Positions 45,671 through 54,237 of a stretch of 64,000 nucleotides of DNA are shown here, piece by piece. The DNA is from Paenibacillus gallinarum (GTDB lineage: Bacteria; Bacillota; Bacilli; Paenibacillales; Paenibacillaceae): contig NZ_JACSQL010000002.1 of assembly GCF_014836635.1 (NCBI RefSeq), positions 124,001 to 188,000 of the forward strand, read 5' to 3'. The first letter of the stretch is position 1; every line of letters begins with the position of its first letter. Position numbers and translations under genes: made by a program. The notes below the pieces were generated by a model that made no database searches, was not told the origin of the DNA, and saw only the letters and a program-made list of their open reading frames with translations.

Positions 45671-46672
45671 TTGCGGGCAGATCGATTGATTCGAATTCTT
45701 TTGTTATTACAGAGCCAAGAGAGATTGACTACGAAGGAATTGGCTCAACAATTGGAAGTGACAGAACGGACAATACATCGGGATATGGAAGCTTTAAGTG
45801 TGGCAGGGATTCCTGTTGTAGCTAGGCGAGGAAAGTATGGAGGCTGGCAGCTGATGGAGAATTATCGAACTCGTCTTACGGGATTGAAAAAAGAAGAAAT
45901 CATGTCTCTATTTCTATCTCCTTCTCAGCAGCTTCTAAAGGATCTCGGCTATTTACAAGACTGGACAGAAGCCAGGGAAAAACTTATCGCCAGCATTCCA
46001 AAGAATCTTCACAGTGAGGTGAAAGATGTTACGAATCGGCTGCATATTGATTCTACTGCCTGGCGTCCCTCTATTGAAGTGATTCAAGTGTTTGAGTTAC
46101 TGCATCAAGCGGTATGGGATCAACATAAAATAAAGATCGAATATGAACGGGCTGATGGAACATTGGTTACACGCATTGTGGAACCTTTGGGTCTAGTAGC
46201 CAAAGGGAATACGTGGTATGTAGTTGCCGCTTCCGAAGGAGAAATAAGAAACTATAGAGCATCCAGGGTTATTTCTGCTGAAAAGCTAGACGAGCCGTTT
46301 GAAAGACCAGATGGTTTTCAGTTAGCTAGTTACTGGCAAGAATCAAAACAGCAATTCATTCGTAGTTTGCCGAGTTATGAGGCTCAAGTGGAAGTTTCTC
46401 CTGATATTCTAGCAAGACTCAAGTTTACAGGACGGTTTGTAAAAATAGCAGATCTGAAGAAACAAGAGGGATCATGGATTTCGGTTAAGCTAAACTTCGA
46501 TACCGAAGAGGAAGCAAAGTCATTTATTTTAGGATTTGGTAATCAGATTCGAGTTATACAGCCTCTCCAGCTAAAAGAACAAGTAATTCAGATGGCAAGA
46601 TCTATTATTGATTTTTATAATCATGACGGTGTTCATCCTGAAGAGTCAAAGCCTGGCCATGATGAGTCCTAA
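45671..46672 (+). CDS. HTH-WYL (YafY-like) transcriptional regulator
   Basis: This 333-residue protein starts at TTG 45671. An N-terminal DeoR-like winged helix (LTTKELAQQLEVTERTIHRD, residues 20-39) is followed by a WYL domain at about 140-220 (KIEYERADGTLVTRIVEPLG ... TWYVVA). A WCX-type C-terminal domain (about 235-320) ends the protein. WYL domains sense small molecules or nucleic acids. It is divergent from the SDR gene, and the intergenic palindrome is the probable target. Confidence 0.9.
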   Translation: MRADRLIRILLLLQSQERLTTKELAQQLEVTERTIHRDMEALSVAGIPVVARRGKYGGWQLMENYRTRLTGLKKEEIMSLFLSPSQQLLKDLGYLQDWTEAREKLIASIPKNLHSEVKDVTNRLHIDSTAWRPSIEVIQVFELLHQAVWDQHKIKIEYERADGTLVTRIVEPLGLVAKGNTWYVVAASEGEIRNYRASRVISAEKLDEPFERPDGFQLASYWQESKQQFIRSLPSYEAQVEVSPDILARLKFTGRFVKIADLKKQEGSWISVKLNFDTEEEAKSFILGFGNQIRVIQPLQLKEQVIQMARSIIDFYNHDGVHPEESKPGHDES

Positions 46673-46750
46673 TTTCCCAAAACTGAACTGAATTTTATAA
46701 AGTAGACTGTTTTATAAAAAGGATGTGCCGCTTTTTAAGCAGCGGCAATG

Positions 46751-46785
46751 AGATGACTCGGTATGCTGCCGGAGTCATCTTTTTT
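46751..46785 (+). terminator. Terminator after the WYL regulator
   Basis: AGATGACTC (46751-46759) pairs with GAGTCATCT (46772-46780), followed by six T. A smaller GCCGCT/AGCGGC hairpin lies just upstream. Confidence 0.85.
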
Positions 46786-47138
46786 AATGTCCATTGCTCT
46801 CTTGTGTTGCTATAGTAATCCATGTAATCATCATTCGTCTTAGTTCTACTACATTGATTGCTTCTGTGTAAATTTCTGTCGGTCCTGTCACGATTGTAAC
46901 ATGTGCAGTGGCGGGTACGGCGAGGGATTTTTTTGAGGGGGATTATGGAGAGGATTTACACCGTCTTCAAATGCAAGGACTGTTCCAATTTGATGTTTCA
47001 ACACGAATACCTACTTCTTTTAAACAGAGTACAAGTCATCCAACAATCAAAAGACTAACTTGTAAAAATGTGCTATCTTCGATATATTTAAATACAAAAC
47101 GGTTCGTATCGAAATTACTTTATTAAGGAGATGTCTAA
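46786..47138. other. Intergenic stretch with no supported gene
   Basis: No convincing gene. A frame at 46908-47126 lacks a Shine-Dalgarno and family likeness. A minus-strand frame of about 50 codons lacks a start. An inverted pair TTCGATA/TATCGAA (about 47078-47112) stands just ahead of the mini-ORF at 47139. The stretch is AT-richer toward its right end. Confidence 0.5.
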
Positions 47139-47246
47139 ATGAAACCAATAAACAATGAAGAATTTTATCACAAATGTTTGGCAGAAAGAAGACTTAAGGC
47201 ACAAAAAATCTGGAAGACTGGAATTGAAAAAGGGGTAGCAATTTAG
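47139..47246 (+). CDS. Possible 35-residue ORF
   Basis: ATG 47139 has a good AAGGAG site nine bases upstream. The product is short, charged and helical in look, beginning MKPINNEEFYHKCLAERRL, and has no family I recognise. It could be a fragment of a longer gene lost in this AT-rich block. It is about 100 bases upstream of the DoxX-like gene and may be co-transcribed with it. Confidence 0.35.
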   Translation: MKPINNEEFYHKCLAERRLKAQKIWKTGIEKGVAI

Positions 47247-47343
47247 TATAAAGAGTCACTCGATGAAAATTTCATAATCAAGTAATTAACCAAGTTATTG
47301 AGGGGATTTTAATTAGAATCAATTAAGAATGGGGAATAAATAA

Positions 47344-47688
47344 ATGAATATTTTATCGGTAATCTTACAAATAATTTTAGGGATTATGTTTGCCTTTCTA
47401 GGGTTATCAGCCCTCATTGGTGCAGATAAGGCAAAGGAAAACTTTCAACATCTCAAATTACCAAATTGGTTTCGATTTGTAACTGGATTCGTTCAGCTTA
47501 TTGGGGCAATTTGTATGATAGTTGGTATTTGGGCTCATAAACTCGCACTATTCGGTGGTATATGGTTAACAATAACATTGATAGTAGGTGGATTATTACA
47601 TCTTAGGATTAAAGAGCCCCTTTCTTCTGCCATTCCTGCCTTTGCCATAGCTATACTCTCATTTATCATCTTTTTATTGAGATTGTAA
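47344..47688 (+). CDS. DoxX-like membrane protein
   Basis: This 114-residue protein has four hydrophobic spans covering nearly its whole length. The pattern LGIMFAFLGLSALIGADKAKENF near the N-terminus and GFVQLIGAICMIVGIW in span 2 are those of the DoxX-like family. Members are often involved in redox or stress membrane functions, but no role can be assigned here. The site ahead of ATG 47344 is poor (GGGGAATAA). A strong terminator follows. Confidence 0.75.
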   Translation: MNILSVILQIILGIMFAFLGLSALIGADKAKENFQHLKLPNWFRFVTGFVQLIGAICMIVGIWAHKLALFGGIWLTITLIVGGLLHLRIKEPLSSAIPAFAIAILSFIIFLLRL

Positions 47689-47712
47689 TTCTTAATCGTT
47701 AGGTTATTAAGC

Positions 47713-47752
47713 AAACCAGTCATCATTGCGCGGGATGATGACTGGTTTTTTT
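47713..47752 (+). terminator. Strong terminator after the DoxX-like gene
   Basis: AAACCAGTCATCAT pairs perfectly with ATGATGACTGGTTT around a GC-rich loop, followed by a run of T. Confidence 0.92.
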
Positions 47753-47854
47753 ATGCTGTGAAGAATGCAGGACGTGAAAAATTAATTAATGGCAGGTATT
47801 ATATTTTTCTCGAAGATCCTTTGGGGTAAATTACCAAATAAAAGAACAAATGTT

Positions 47855-47883
47855 TTGTGATTTAAAATATTATCTAATATAAT
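47855..47883 (+). promoter_or_regulatory. Promoter of the amidohydrolase gene
   Basis: TTGTGA (47855-47860), a 17-base spacer and a perfect TATAAT (47878-47883). A large palindrome starts six bases downstream. The leader to the ATG is then about 210 bases. Confidence 0.6.
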
Positions 47884-47888
47884 CAAAT

Positions 47889-47914
47889 TACAAAACGAAA
47901 CGTTTCGTTTTGTA
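47889..47914. promoter_or_regulatory. 26 bp perfect palindrome, TetR-type operator candidate
   Basis: The half-site is TACAAAACGAAAC and the second half is its exact reverse complement, so there is no spacer or mismatch. It spans the expected transcription start of the amidohydrolase promoter. The TetR-type gene at 49922 is the nearest regulator and the probable ligand-sensing partner. Confidence 0.75.
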
Positions 47915-48102
47915 GTAGTTTGACTAATCTTTATCCATTAATTAGGGGTTGCTTTTATATAAGCAGAAAAAAGTTACCGTACTAAAGGAGGCGAATGAAT
48001 ATAAACTAATTCCAAGCAATTTGTATTTCTAACTTTTAACATTTATAGCGGACAGTTATTATTACCCGTTTTTAAAATACAGAATTAAAAGGAGATAAGA
48101 CT

Positions 48103-49461
48103 ATGAATAAAAAAGTTTTGATTAAAAATGGATGTGTTTTAACTCTTGATAAAAAATTAGGGAACTTTAAGCAAGCGGATATATTGATTGAAGGTAGTAA
48201 AATTATTGCCATTCAACCAGAAATCAATCTATCGGATTGTGAGATTATTGATGCCTCTAATATGATTATTATGCCGGGATTGATTGATACTCATCGTCAT
48301 ACTTGGGAGTCATTAGTTCGTAATGTAGGATCTGATTGGTCTCTTGAAACTTATTTAGGAAACATGTACTTTGGAAATATAGGAAGTAAGCTGCGTCCAG
48401 AAGATGCTTATATTGCAAATCTAATCGGGACTCTTGAGGCAATTGATGCTGGTGTTACAACCATTGTAGATTATTCATTAATTGAATCCCCTAATCATGC
48501 TGATGAATTGATTAGAGGCTTACAAGACTCAGGGATCAGAGGTGTCTTTGCTTACGGTGTCCCAGGGAGTGGTGGGTTTTGGGATCATAATAGCTTAGAT
48601 AAGCATCCAGAAGACGCTAGACGTGTGAAAAAACAATATTTTTCTTCTAATAATCAATTGATTACAATGGGATTAGCCATTCGGGGTCCGGAATTCAGCG
48701 CATGGGAAACAACTGAGCATGATATTCAAATGGCTCGTGAATTGGATTGTATAGCAAGTATGCATATTGGTATTGGAATATGGGGCAAAGATGCCAAATT
48801 CATTGAAAAATTAAGCCAAGCTGGATTGTTAGGACCAGATCTCAATTTTGTCCATGCCAATTACCTCAGTGAAAACGAGTATAAACTAGTAGCCGAATCT
48901 GGAGCATCTATCTCTGCTACACCGGAAATTGAGATGATGATGGGCCATGGAGATCCTGCTACTACACAATTCATTAAGAATGGAGGAAGACCAGCTTTAG
49001 GAGTGGATGTTGTTACGTCTACTGGTGGAGATATGTTTGCTCAGATCAAATTCGCATTGCAAGCTACACGTGCTAAAATGAATCTGGAAATGCATTCAAA
49101 AGGAAAGATGCCCGGTAAACTTGGATTATCTGCACTAGATGTTTTGGAGTTTGCAACAATCGATGGCGCTCGTGCTTTAGGGTTAGAAAATAAAACGGGC
49201 ACGTTGACACCTGGCAAGGAAGCAGATTTGATTATGATTCGCACTACTGACTTAAATATGTTCCCTATAAATGACCCAATAGGAGCCGTTGTATCTGCTA
49301 ATACTAGTAATGTAGATTCCGTCTTTATTGGGGGCAAACCTGTGAAACGGAATGGGAAAATGTTGAATATTGACTTGGAGGACCTACGTAAACGAGCAAA
49401 TAGTTCCCGAGACTATATTTTTTCTCAGAACGGTGTACCAACAGGAGCATGGCCACTCTAA
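48103..49461 (+). CDS. Amidohydrolase family protein (TrzN/AtzA/guanine deaminase-like)
   Basis: This 452-residue metal-dependent hydrolase has the HxH pair in DTHRHTWESL (His64, His66). Further metal ligands are His in SMHIGIG, His in FVHANYL and Asp in LGVDVVTSTGGD. The N-terminal LIKNGCVLTLD and late GTLTPGKEADLIMI complete the amidohydrolase pattern. The family deaminates or dechlorinates N-heterocycles; the substrate here is unknown. AAAGGAG precedes ATG 48103. Its promoter carries a perfect palindrome, suggesting substrate-induced expression. Confidence 0.87.
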   Translation: MNKKVLIKNGCVLTLDKKLGNFKQADILIEGSKIIAIQPEINLSDCEIIDASNMIIMPGLIDTHRHTWESLVRNVGSDWSLETYLGNMYFGNIGSKLRPEDAYIANLIGTLEAIDAGVTTIVDYSLIESPNHADELIRGLQDSGIRGVFAYGVPGSGGFWDHNSLDKHPEDARRVKKQYFSSNNQLITMGLAIRGPEFSAWETTEHDIQMARELDCIASMHIGIGIWGKDAKFIEKLSQAGLLGPDLNFVHANYLSENEYKLVAESGASISATPEIEMMMGHGDPATTQFIKNGGRPALGVDVVTSTGGDMFAQIKFALQATRAKMNLEMHSKGKMPGKLGLSALDVLEFATIDGARALGLENKTGTLTPGKEADLIMIRTTDLNMFPINDPIGAVVSANTSNVDSVFIGGKPVKRNGKMLNIDLEDLRKRANSSRDYIFSQNGVPTGAWPL

Positions 49462-49921
49462 GAAATCGAATCTTTTTATTAGAATTATCTATTTATGAAA
49501 AAGAGATGGATTTAAATAATTAAGGTGTTTATCTTCTACTCTATGTTCAAGGGAAACATTTAAAATTTAGCGAAGGCTTAATTATTTTTTACTATGATTC
49601 ATTAATTTTTTTGAATTGAACTGACCCCAAGTAATGGAAACCATAAACATTCCCTTACTTGGGGTTTTTCTATGTCTATCTAGTTAAAACCCGTTTATAA
49701 TCAATTCAGGTATAGTGGGGAAAGAGTAAATAATACAATCAAATTAAAAATAAAAGTGCACCTTTCCGGTACGCATCACAATAGCTGTATATCTTGAATT
49801 TGGAAGAGCTTGAGGAAACAGAGGTTGTAAAAATATATGGTAAAAAGCGAAACTGAATAGACTATGTATTATTTACATGATTTCAACTTCAGGAAATTTA
49901 AAACATGTTAGGAGTTTAAAA
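49462..49921. other. Intergenic region between amidohydrolase and tetR
   Basis: AT-rich. It contains the terminator at 49625-49670 and no further supported gene. No second copy of the 26 bp palindrome was seen here, so autoregulation of the tetR gene by that site is not supported. Confidence 0.5.
49625..49670 (+). terminator. Terminator after the amidohydrolase gene
   Basis: CCCCAAGTAATGGAA pairs with TTCCCTTACTTGGGG with one bulge, followed by TTTTTC. Confidence 0.85.
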
Positions 49922-50518
49922 ATGGAACCAAATAATGAAAAAAAACGTTTTGTTGGGCGACCTAGAAGTGAGTCCTCTAAATTAGCTATATTAAATTCAG
50001 TAAAGGACCTATTAGAAACGAAAGGTTTTACAAATCTAACTATTGAGGGAATTGCTAAAGAGGCAGGAGTTAGTAAAGCAACGATCTATCGATGGTGGAA
50101 AAATAAAGAGATGATTTTATTAAGTTTGTTTTTAGAAGTCTCACAATCAAAATTTGAGTTTGATCCAGATCAATCAGTAGTAGAGAATCTGCGCCAACAA
50201 ATGCAAGAACTTTCGCATATTCTTGATAGTACTATAGGAAGAGCTTTATTATTAATTATCATAGAAAATGAAAGTATTTCTAAAGAATTTCATTTACACT
50301 TTTTGCACCCCAGAAGATTGGAAGCAAAAAGGATTCTGAGTGTTGGCATTGAAAAGGGATTATTACAGCCAAATATTAATATGGATATAGTCTTAGATTT
50401 ATTATTTGGACCCATATATTTTAAACTGATGGTTTACAAGGAAAGCATAGATACAAATTTCATTAATGAATTGATAGACCAAGCTATGAAAGGAATAATT
50501 ATTCATTCTTCCAATTAA
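49922..50518 (+). CDS. TetR family transcriptional regulator
   Basis: ATG 49922 follows AGGAG at eight bases; an ATG at 49877 in frame has none. The 198-residue protein has a basic N-terminus (FVGRPRSESS) and a TetR helix-turn-helix (LTIEGIAKEAGVSKATIYRW). An all-helical ligand domain with a TetR_C-type arrangement follows. It is AT-rich like the amidohydrolase gene and probably arrived with it. It is the best candidate to bind the 26 bp palindrome at 47889-47914, about 2 kb upstream. Confidence 0.88.
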   Translation: MEPNNEKKRFVGRPRSESSKLAILNSVKDLLETKGFTNLTIEGIAKEAGVSKATIYRWWKNKEMILLSLFLEVSQSKFEFDPDQSVVENLRQQMQELSHILDSTIGRALLLIIIENESISKEFHLHFLHPRRLEAKRILSVGIEKGLLQPNINMDIVLDLLFGPIYFKLMVYKESIDTNFINELIDQAMKGIIIHSSN

Positions 50519-50619
50519 TTATAAAGTATATAGGAATTATCATACATCCAACTAGTAAGTGGCTCTAGAGCAAGAACTATTTCATTTGAGCCCTATAGGT
50601 TACTCAAATAGGTATATCT

Positions 50620-50746
50620 ATGGGGTTCGGATTTCCAGGATTTTCTGCCTTACACCGGGTTTTGGAACAGTCCGTGGGTAGGGCTCAAACATTTTCAACA
50701 TTTTTCCTCGCGAGATAACTTCATGCAGCTTTTCCGCAACACACTT
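50620..50746 (+). pseudogene. Relic of an LplB-type permease gene
   Basis: This stretch matches 56078-56210 of the intact permease gene. A 36-base core is identical (from TTTTGGAACAGTCCGTGGG onward), with about ten substitutions and a 4-base deletion elsewhere. The deletion destroys the frame. There is no start codon or further permease sequence. Confidence 0.9.
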
Positions 50747-50830
50747 AGAGGTATATGGCCTCATACGTGAGGACAGTAACGAACATTAAATAACTACTGA
50801 CACTGTTTAGATAAGTGAATGTCATCTAAT
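50747..50830 (+). pseudogene. Relic of the DUF1961 gene 3' end and its downstream flank
   Basis: GAGGTATATGGCCTC and the following 28 bases match 61103-61145 with two differences, including the CATTAAA at the stop codon. Weaker matching continues into the flank up to about 61185. It is fused directly to the permease relic, marking a 4.9 kb internal deletion. Confidence 0.88.
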
Positions 50831-50902
50831 ATTTGCTGTCTCAGAAAAATCAGATCATACCAATCACAATACAGAAATTCACATGTGAACTTCTTGGCTA
50901 AT

Positions 50903-50927
50903 ACGTGTGGTAACACACGTTTTTTTG
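50903..50927 (+). terminator. Terminator-like hairpin in the relic region
   Basis: ACGTGTG pairs with CACACGT around GGTAA, then seven T. The rest of the 50519-51244 gap holds the two relics and the dyad at 51140. Confidence 0.75.
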
Positions 50928-51139
50928 CTTTTTTATAATACCGAAACAAATCTTTCTCCTTGAGAGACTTCCACTAAGCTTTATATATTCAATTAAAACT
51001 TAGTTTATTTCTTGGAATTTATCACTTTAACTCACAAATTTTATTTCCTGATTTAATTGACAGTCTACAATTGATTTTACGCTCGTAACTACCAAAAGAA
51101 CTTGATTTAAGGAAATGGCACAATAGACCGGAAATCAGG

Positions 51140-51162
51140 CAGAATTGAACATGTTCATTCTG
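51140..51162. promoter_or_regulatory. Dyad upstream of the AraC-type gene
   Basis: GAACATGTTC is a perfect palindrome. CAGAAT and ATTCTG flank it, making a 23-base dyad with one extra T. It lies about 85 bases before the AraC-type start and could be an operator or an AraC-site. Confidence 0.4.
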
Positions 51163-51244
51163 GAAAAATTAGTATATATTAAATCCATACCAAGTCGATG
51201 AGTTTAATTAGTATTATAAGTAACCAATATAGGAGGCAGGCAGA

Positions 51245-52156
51245 ATGGAAATCAAAACTTTCAATGGCAGCGCGAAGAACGGAGCGGGCATTGGGGTGCA
51301 TCCCTCCTCTCATGGACCAGATAATACGATCGACGAACACTGTCATGAATATGTGGAAATGGTGTATGTCGTACAAGGGGAAGGCAAGCATCGCATAGAT
51401 GGGACCCAATATGATATTCGATCGGGTGATTTCTATGTTATCCACTCTGGTGAGAGTCATGTATACATCATGAGCGAAGGAGCTAGCATCGATATCATTA
51501 ACTGCATTTTCCTAAAAGACCGGATCGAAGAGCTGTTTCGCAAACAGCATCCCGACCCTTCACTAGCCAATCTATCTTACTTGGCTCCTTTCTTCAAATC
51601 GTCTGCCAATTTTCCGCGCGCCATGAATCTAACTGCCGAGCAGTCATCGGTCATTTTCAAGGTGTTGGAAGATATGGTTCTGGAAGCGAAGCTTCGGGAA
51701 CCTGGCTCCGATACCATTCTGTTTAGTAAGCTGACAGAACTGCTCATTAAGCTTTCGCGTATCCACCGTGTATGGACAGGTGAAACCTCGGAGCAGGAAG
51801 AGGTTGCAAGCACATCAGGGCATTGGTTGCTGGCCAAGCGAATTAAAGGATACTTGGAACTGCATTACTGCAGTAAGGTGACACTTACAACCCTATCACA
51901 CAGGTTCAATCTAAGTTCTCGCCACATCCACCGGGTCTTAAAACTGGAGATGGGCAAGAGCGTAACAGAACTGCTTCATGCCATTCGTATAGAAAGGGCC
52001 AAGCAGATGCTGAAAGAAACGGATTTAAGTATAGAGGATATTGCAACAGCCGTCGGCTTCAAGGACAGTTCTTTCTTCTCGCGATTATTCAACCGAATGC
52101 TCGGTCAAACTCCGGGCGGATATCGCAAGCAGGTTAAAACGAGAAAAATATCATAG
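51245..52156 (+). CDS. AraC family transcriptional regulator
   Basis: This 303-residue protein has an N-terminal cupin-type sensing domain (about 15-100, with EHCHEYVEMVYVVQGEGKH and HSGESHVYIMSE). Two AraC helix-turn-helix motifs lie near the C-terminus (VTLTTLSHRFNLSSRHIHRV and SIEDIATAVGFKDSSFFSRL). AGGAGGCAGG precedes ATG 51245. It stands at the head of the rhamnogalacturonan locus and is the expected activator of the genes that follow. Confidence 0.92.
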   Translation: MEIKTFNGSAKNGAGIGVHPSSHGPDNTIDEHCHEYVEMVYVVQGEGKHRIDGTQYDIRSGDFYVIHSGESHVYIMSEGASIDIINCIFLKDRIEELFRKQHPDPSLANLSYLAPFFKSSANFPRAMNLTAEQSSVIFKVLEDMVLEAKLREPGSDTILFSKLTELLIKLSRIHRVWTGETSEQEEVASTSGHWLLAKRIKGYLELHYCSKVTLTTLSHRFNLSSRHIHRVLKLEMGKSVTELLHAIRIERAKQMLKETDLSIEDIATAVGFKDSSFFSRLFNRMLGQTPGGYRKQVKTRKIS

Positions 52157-52257
52157 AAGAGACAACAGTCCCATACAGATTCGGACCGGATCGCCGGACG
52201 CTGATTGGGAGTGAGGCTTTTTTATATCAAACAAAAGATGACTTGGAGGGAGTTTAT

Positions 52258-54201
52258 ATGAACAAAAAGAAGGTTTGGCAAAAGGCGTTGCGATCCGGAA
52301 CTGTGCTCGCACTCGTAGTATTACTCTGGAGTACTCCGCTATTTCCGGCATTCGCCGAATCCCTGACAGGGAATGAACAGGACACCAAGAAGCATTCCAA
52401 CAAACACGAGGCATCACCGACGGTAACGGATAATGGGGAGACTCTTACGCTGGACAATGGCATCGTTAACGTAATCATTCATAAAAGCAGCGGTGTTGTT
52501 CAGTCTTTGACACATAAGGGAGGTCCAAACCTTCTTGGTAATGGCGGCAGCGGTTATTATATTTTAAATTATGCAGTGAACGGAGTGAACAAAAAGTTCG
52601 GTCCGACTACTGAACTGCAGTACGAGCTGACTGCATCGGATAAGGATCATATCGATGTGGGGCTAACGTTATCTGATCCAGCGGTACTGCCTTTTGATTG
52701 GGAACTTCACTTTGTTCTATCCAAAGGTGAGTCAGGACTTTATTTCTATACGGTAGTTGGGTATCCCGAGGATGTACCGGGCGGCGTATCGATTGGGCAA
52801 GGTAGATATGCCTTTCGGGCAGACCCCCATATTTTCACGCAATATGCGGTAGACGATGAGCGTCAAGGACTGCTCCCTACCCCGGAAGAGATGGTTGCTG
52901 GCGAGGAGGTTATGGACGCTACGGTTAAGCTTCCAAATGGCGAGGTGTACACCAAATATAACCATATCCAGTATGTCGGAGATCTTAATGTTAGCGGTCT
53001 TTACGGCGATCAAACAGGCTTGTCTATTATTAGGCCGAGCAATGATTTTGTAGATGGCGGACCTACTATTCAGCGTAATTCGTTGCATCAGACCGAAACG
53101 ACTCCTATTCTGCTTTGGCATGAGCACGAATCTCATTATGGCCGTTCTAACGTAATTCCTTATGCAGGATGGCAAAAAATATATGGCCCTTCTTTTTTAT
53201 ACGTTAACGAAGGGGACGGATTGAGCGGCTTATGGAAAGATGCCAAAAAGAAAGCAGCCATCGAATCTAAAAAATGGCCTTACGCTTGGCTAGATAATCC
53301 GCTGTATGATGCGAAGAGCCGCGGCGAAGTAACCGGTAAGTTAAAAGTCAATGGAAAGGCTGCCGCAAATTCATGGGTCATTTTAGCGGATCCCTCACCT
53401 GACTTTCAGGACCAGAACCTGAATTACAATTACTATGTCCGCACGGATAAGCAAGGCAAGTTCACGCTTTCGGATGTGCGGGCAGGCAGTTATACGCTGT
53501 ATTCCTTTGTTAATGGTTATTTCGGAGAATACCGGTTAGACGGAGTGACGGTAGCAAAGAACAAGACGACAAAGCTGTCTACGCTGGAATGGAATCCGGA
53601 AACACATGGCAAGCAGCTGTGGCAGATCGGCACGCCAGACCGTTCATCGGGCGAATTCCGTAACGGTGCTGACTACCATCAGTGGGGATCTTGGCTGAAC
53701 TATCCTCTTCAATTTCCTGACGGCGTTAATTTTGTAATCGGAGAAAGCGACGAGCAGACAGACTGGAATTATGCGCATCCTGTTAATGCTACACCGGGTG
53801 AACCAGCTCAGTTAAAGACAGCGTTTGATCCCTCACCGGCTGTATGGAAGATTCGATTCAACGAGCAGCAGTCCTACGAAGGTACGGCAGTTTTAACTTT
53901 TGGAATTGCAGGCTCTCGCAACGGTTCACTGAACGCGAAGCTGAACGGTACGGAGATTGTTAATCTGGATCCCCTGCCGGGACCGAAAAGTGATTCCTCT
54001 ATGCCCCGAAGTGCAGTTCATGGTTTTTATCGTGAATTCAAAATCACCTTTGATGCTTCATTATTGCAAGAAGGGGAGAATGTCATCACCCTGCAGCATG
54101 CACGAAATGTTTATGACGAGCAGGGCAACCGGACAGGAGATATTTATACAAGTATTTTGTATGATGCCATTCGTCTAGAAGTTGATGAACATAACGAATA
54201 A
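52258..54201 (+). CDS. Rhamnogalacturonan lyase, PL4-like
   Basis: ATG 52258 follows GGAGGG; an upstream ATG at 52243 lacks this. The 647-residue secreted protein has a signal peptide ending AFA (about 32). A beta-sandwich catalytic domain (about 55-330) is followed by an FnIII-like module (about 360-440, GKLKVNGKAAANSWVILADP) and a C-terminal carbohydrate-binding-like jelly roll (about 460-645). The segment WQIGTPDRSSGEFRNG at the module junction is characteristic of PL4 lyases to my reading. It would cleave the rhamnogalacturonan I backbone outside the cell and supply the importer encoded next. Confidence 0.83.
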   Translation: MNKKKVWQKALRSGTVLALVVLLWSTPLFPAFAESLTGNEQDTKKHSNKHEASPTVTDNGETLTLDNGIVNVIIHKSSGVVQSLTHKGGPNLLGNGGSGYYILNYAVNGVNKKFGPTTELQYELTASDKDHIDVGLTLSDPAVLPFDWELHFVLSKGESGLYFYTVVGYPEDVPGGVSIGQGRYAFRADPHIFTQYAVDDERQGLLPTPEEMVAGEEVMDATVKLPNGEVYTKYNHIQYVGDLNVSGLYGDQTGLSIIRPSNDFVDGGPTIQRNSLHQTETTPILLWHEHESHYGRSNVIPYAGWQKIYGPSFLYVNEGDGLSGLWKDAKKKAAIESKKWPYAWLDNPLYDAKSRGEVTGKLKVNGKAAANSWVILADPSPDFQDQNLNYNYYVRTDKQGKFTLSDVRAGSYTLYSFVNGYFGEYRLDGVTVAKNKTTKLSTLEWNPETHGKQLWQIGTPDRSSGEFRNGADYHQWGSWLNYPLQFPDGVNFVIGESDEQTDWNYAHPVNATPGEPAQLKTAFDPSPAVWKIRFNEQQSYEGTAVLTFGIAGSRNGSLNAKLNGTEIVNLDPLPGPKSDSSMPRSAVHGFYREFKITFDASLLQEGENVITLQHARNVYDEQGNRTGDIYTSILYDAIRLEVDEHNE

Positions 54202-54237
54202 ATTCCCCAATGAGGACAAGAGAGGATTGGATAAACG

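Noticed and set aside
46795..46952. Minus-strand frame of about 50 codons with a VTIVTGPTEIYTEA stretch
   Set aside because: It looks protein-like but has no start codon or ribosome-binding site, and an open frame of this length is not unlikely by chance.
46908..47126. 72-codon frame after the WYL regulator
   Set aside because: No ribosome-binding site, mixed composition and no family likeness; at best a decayed fragment.
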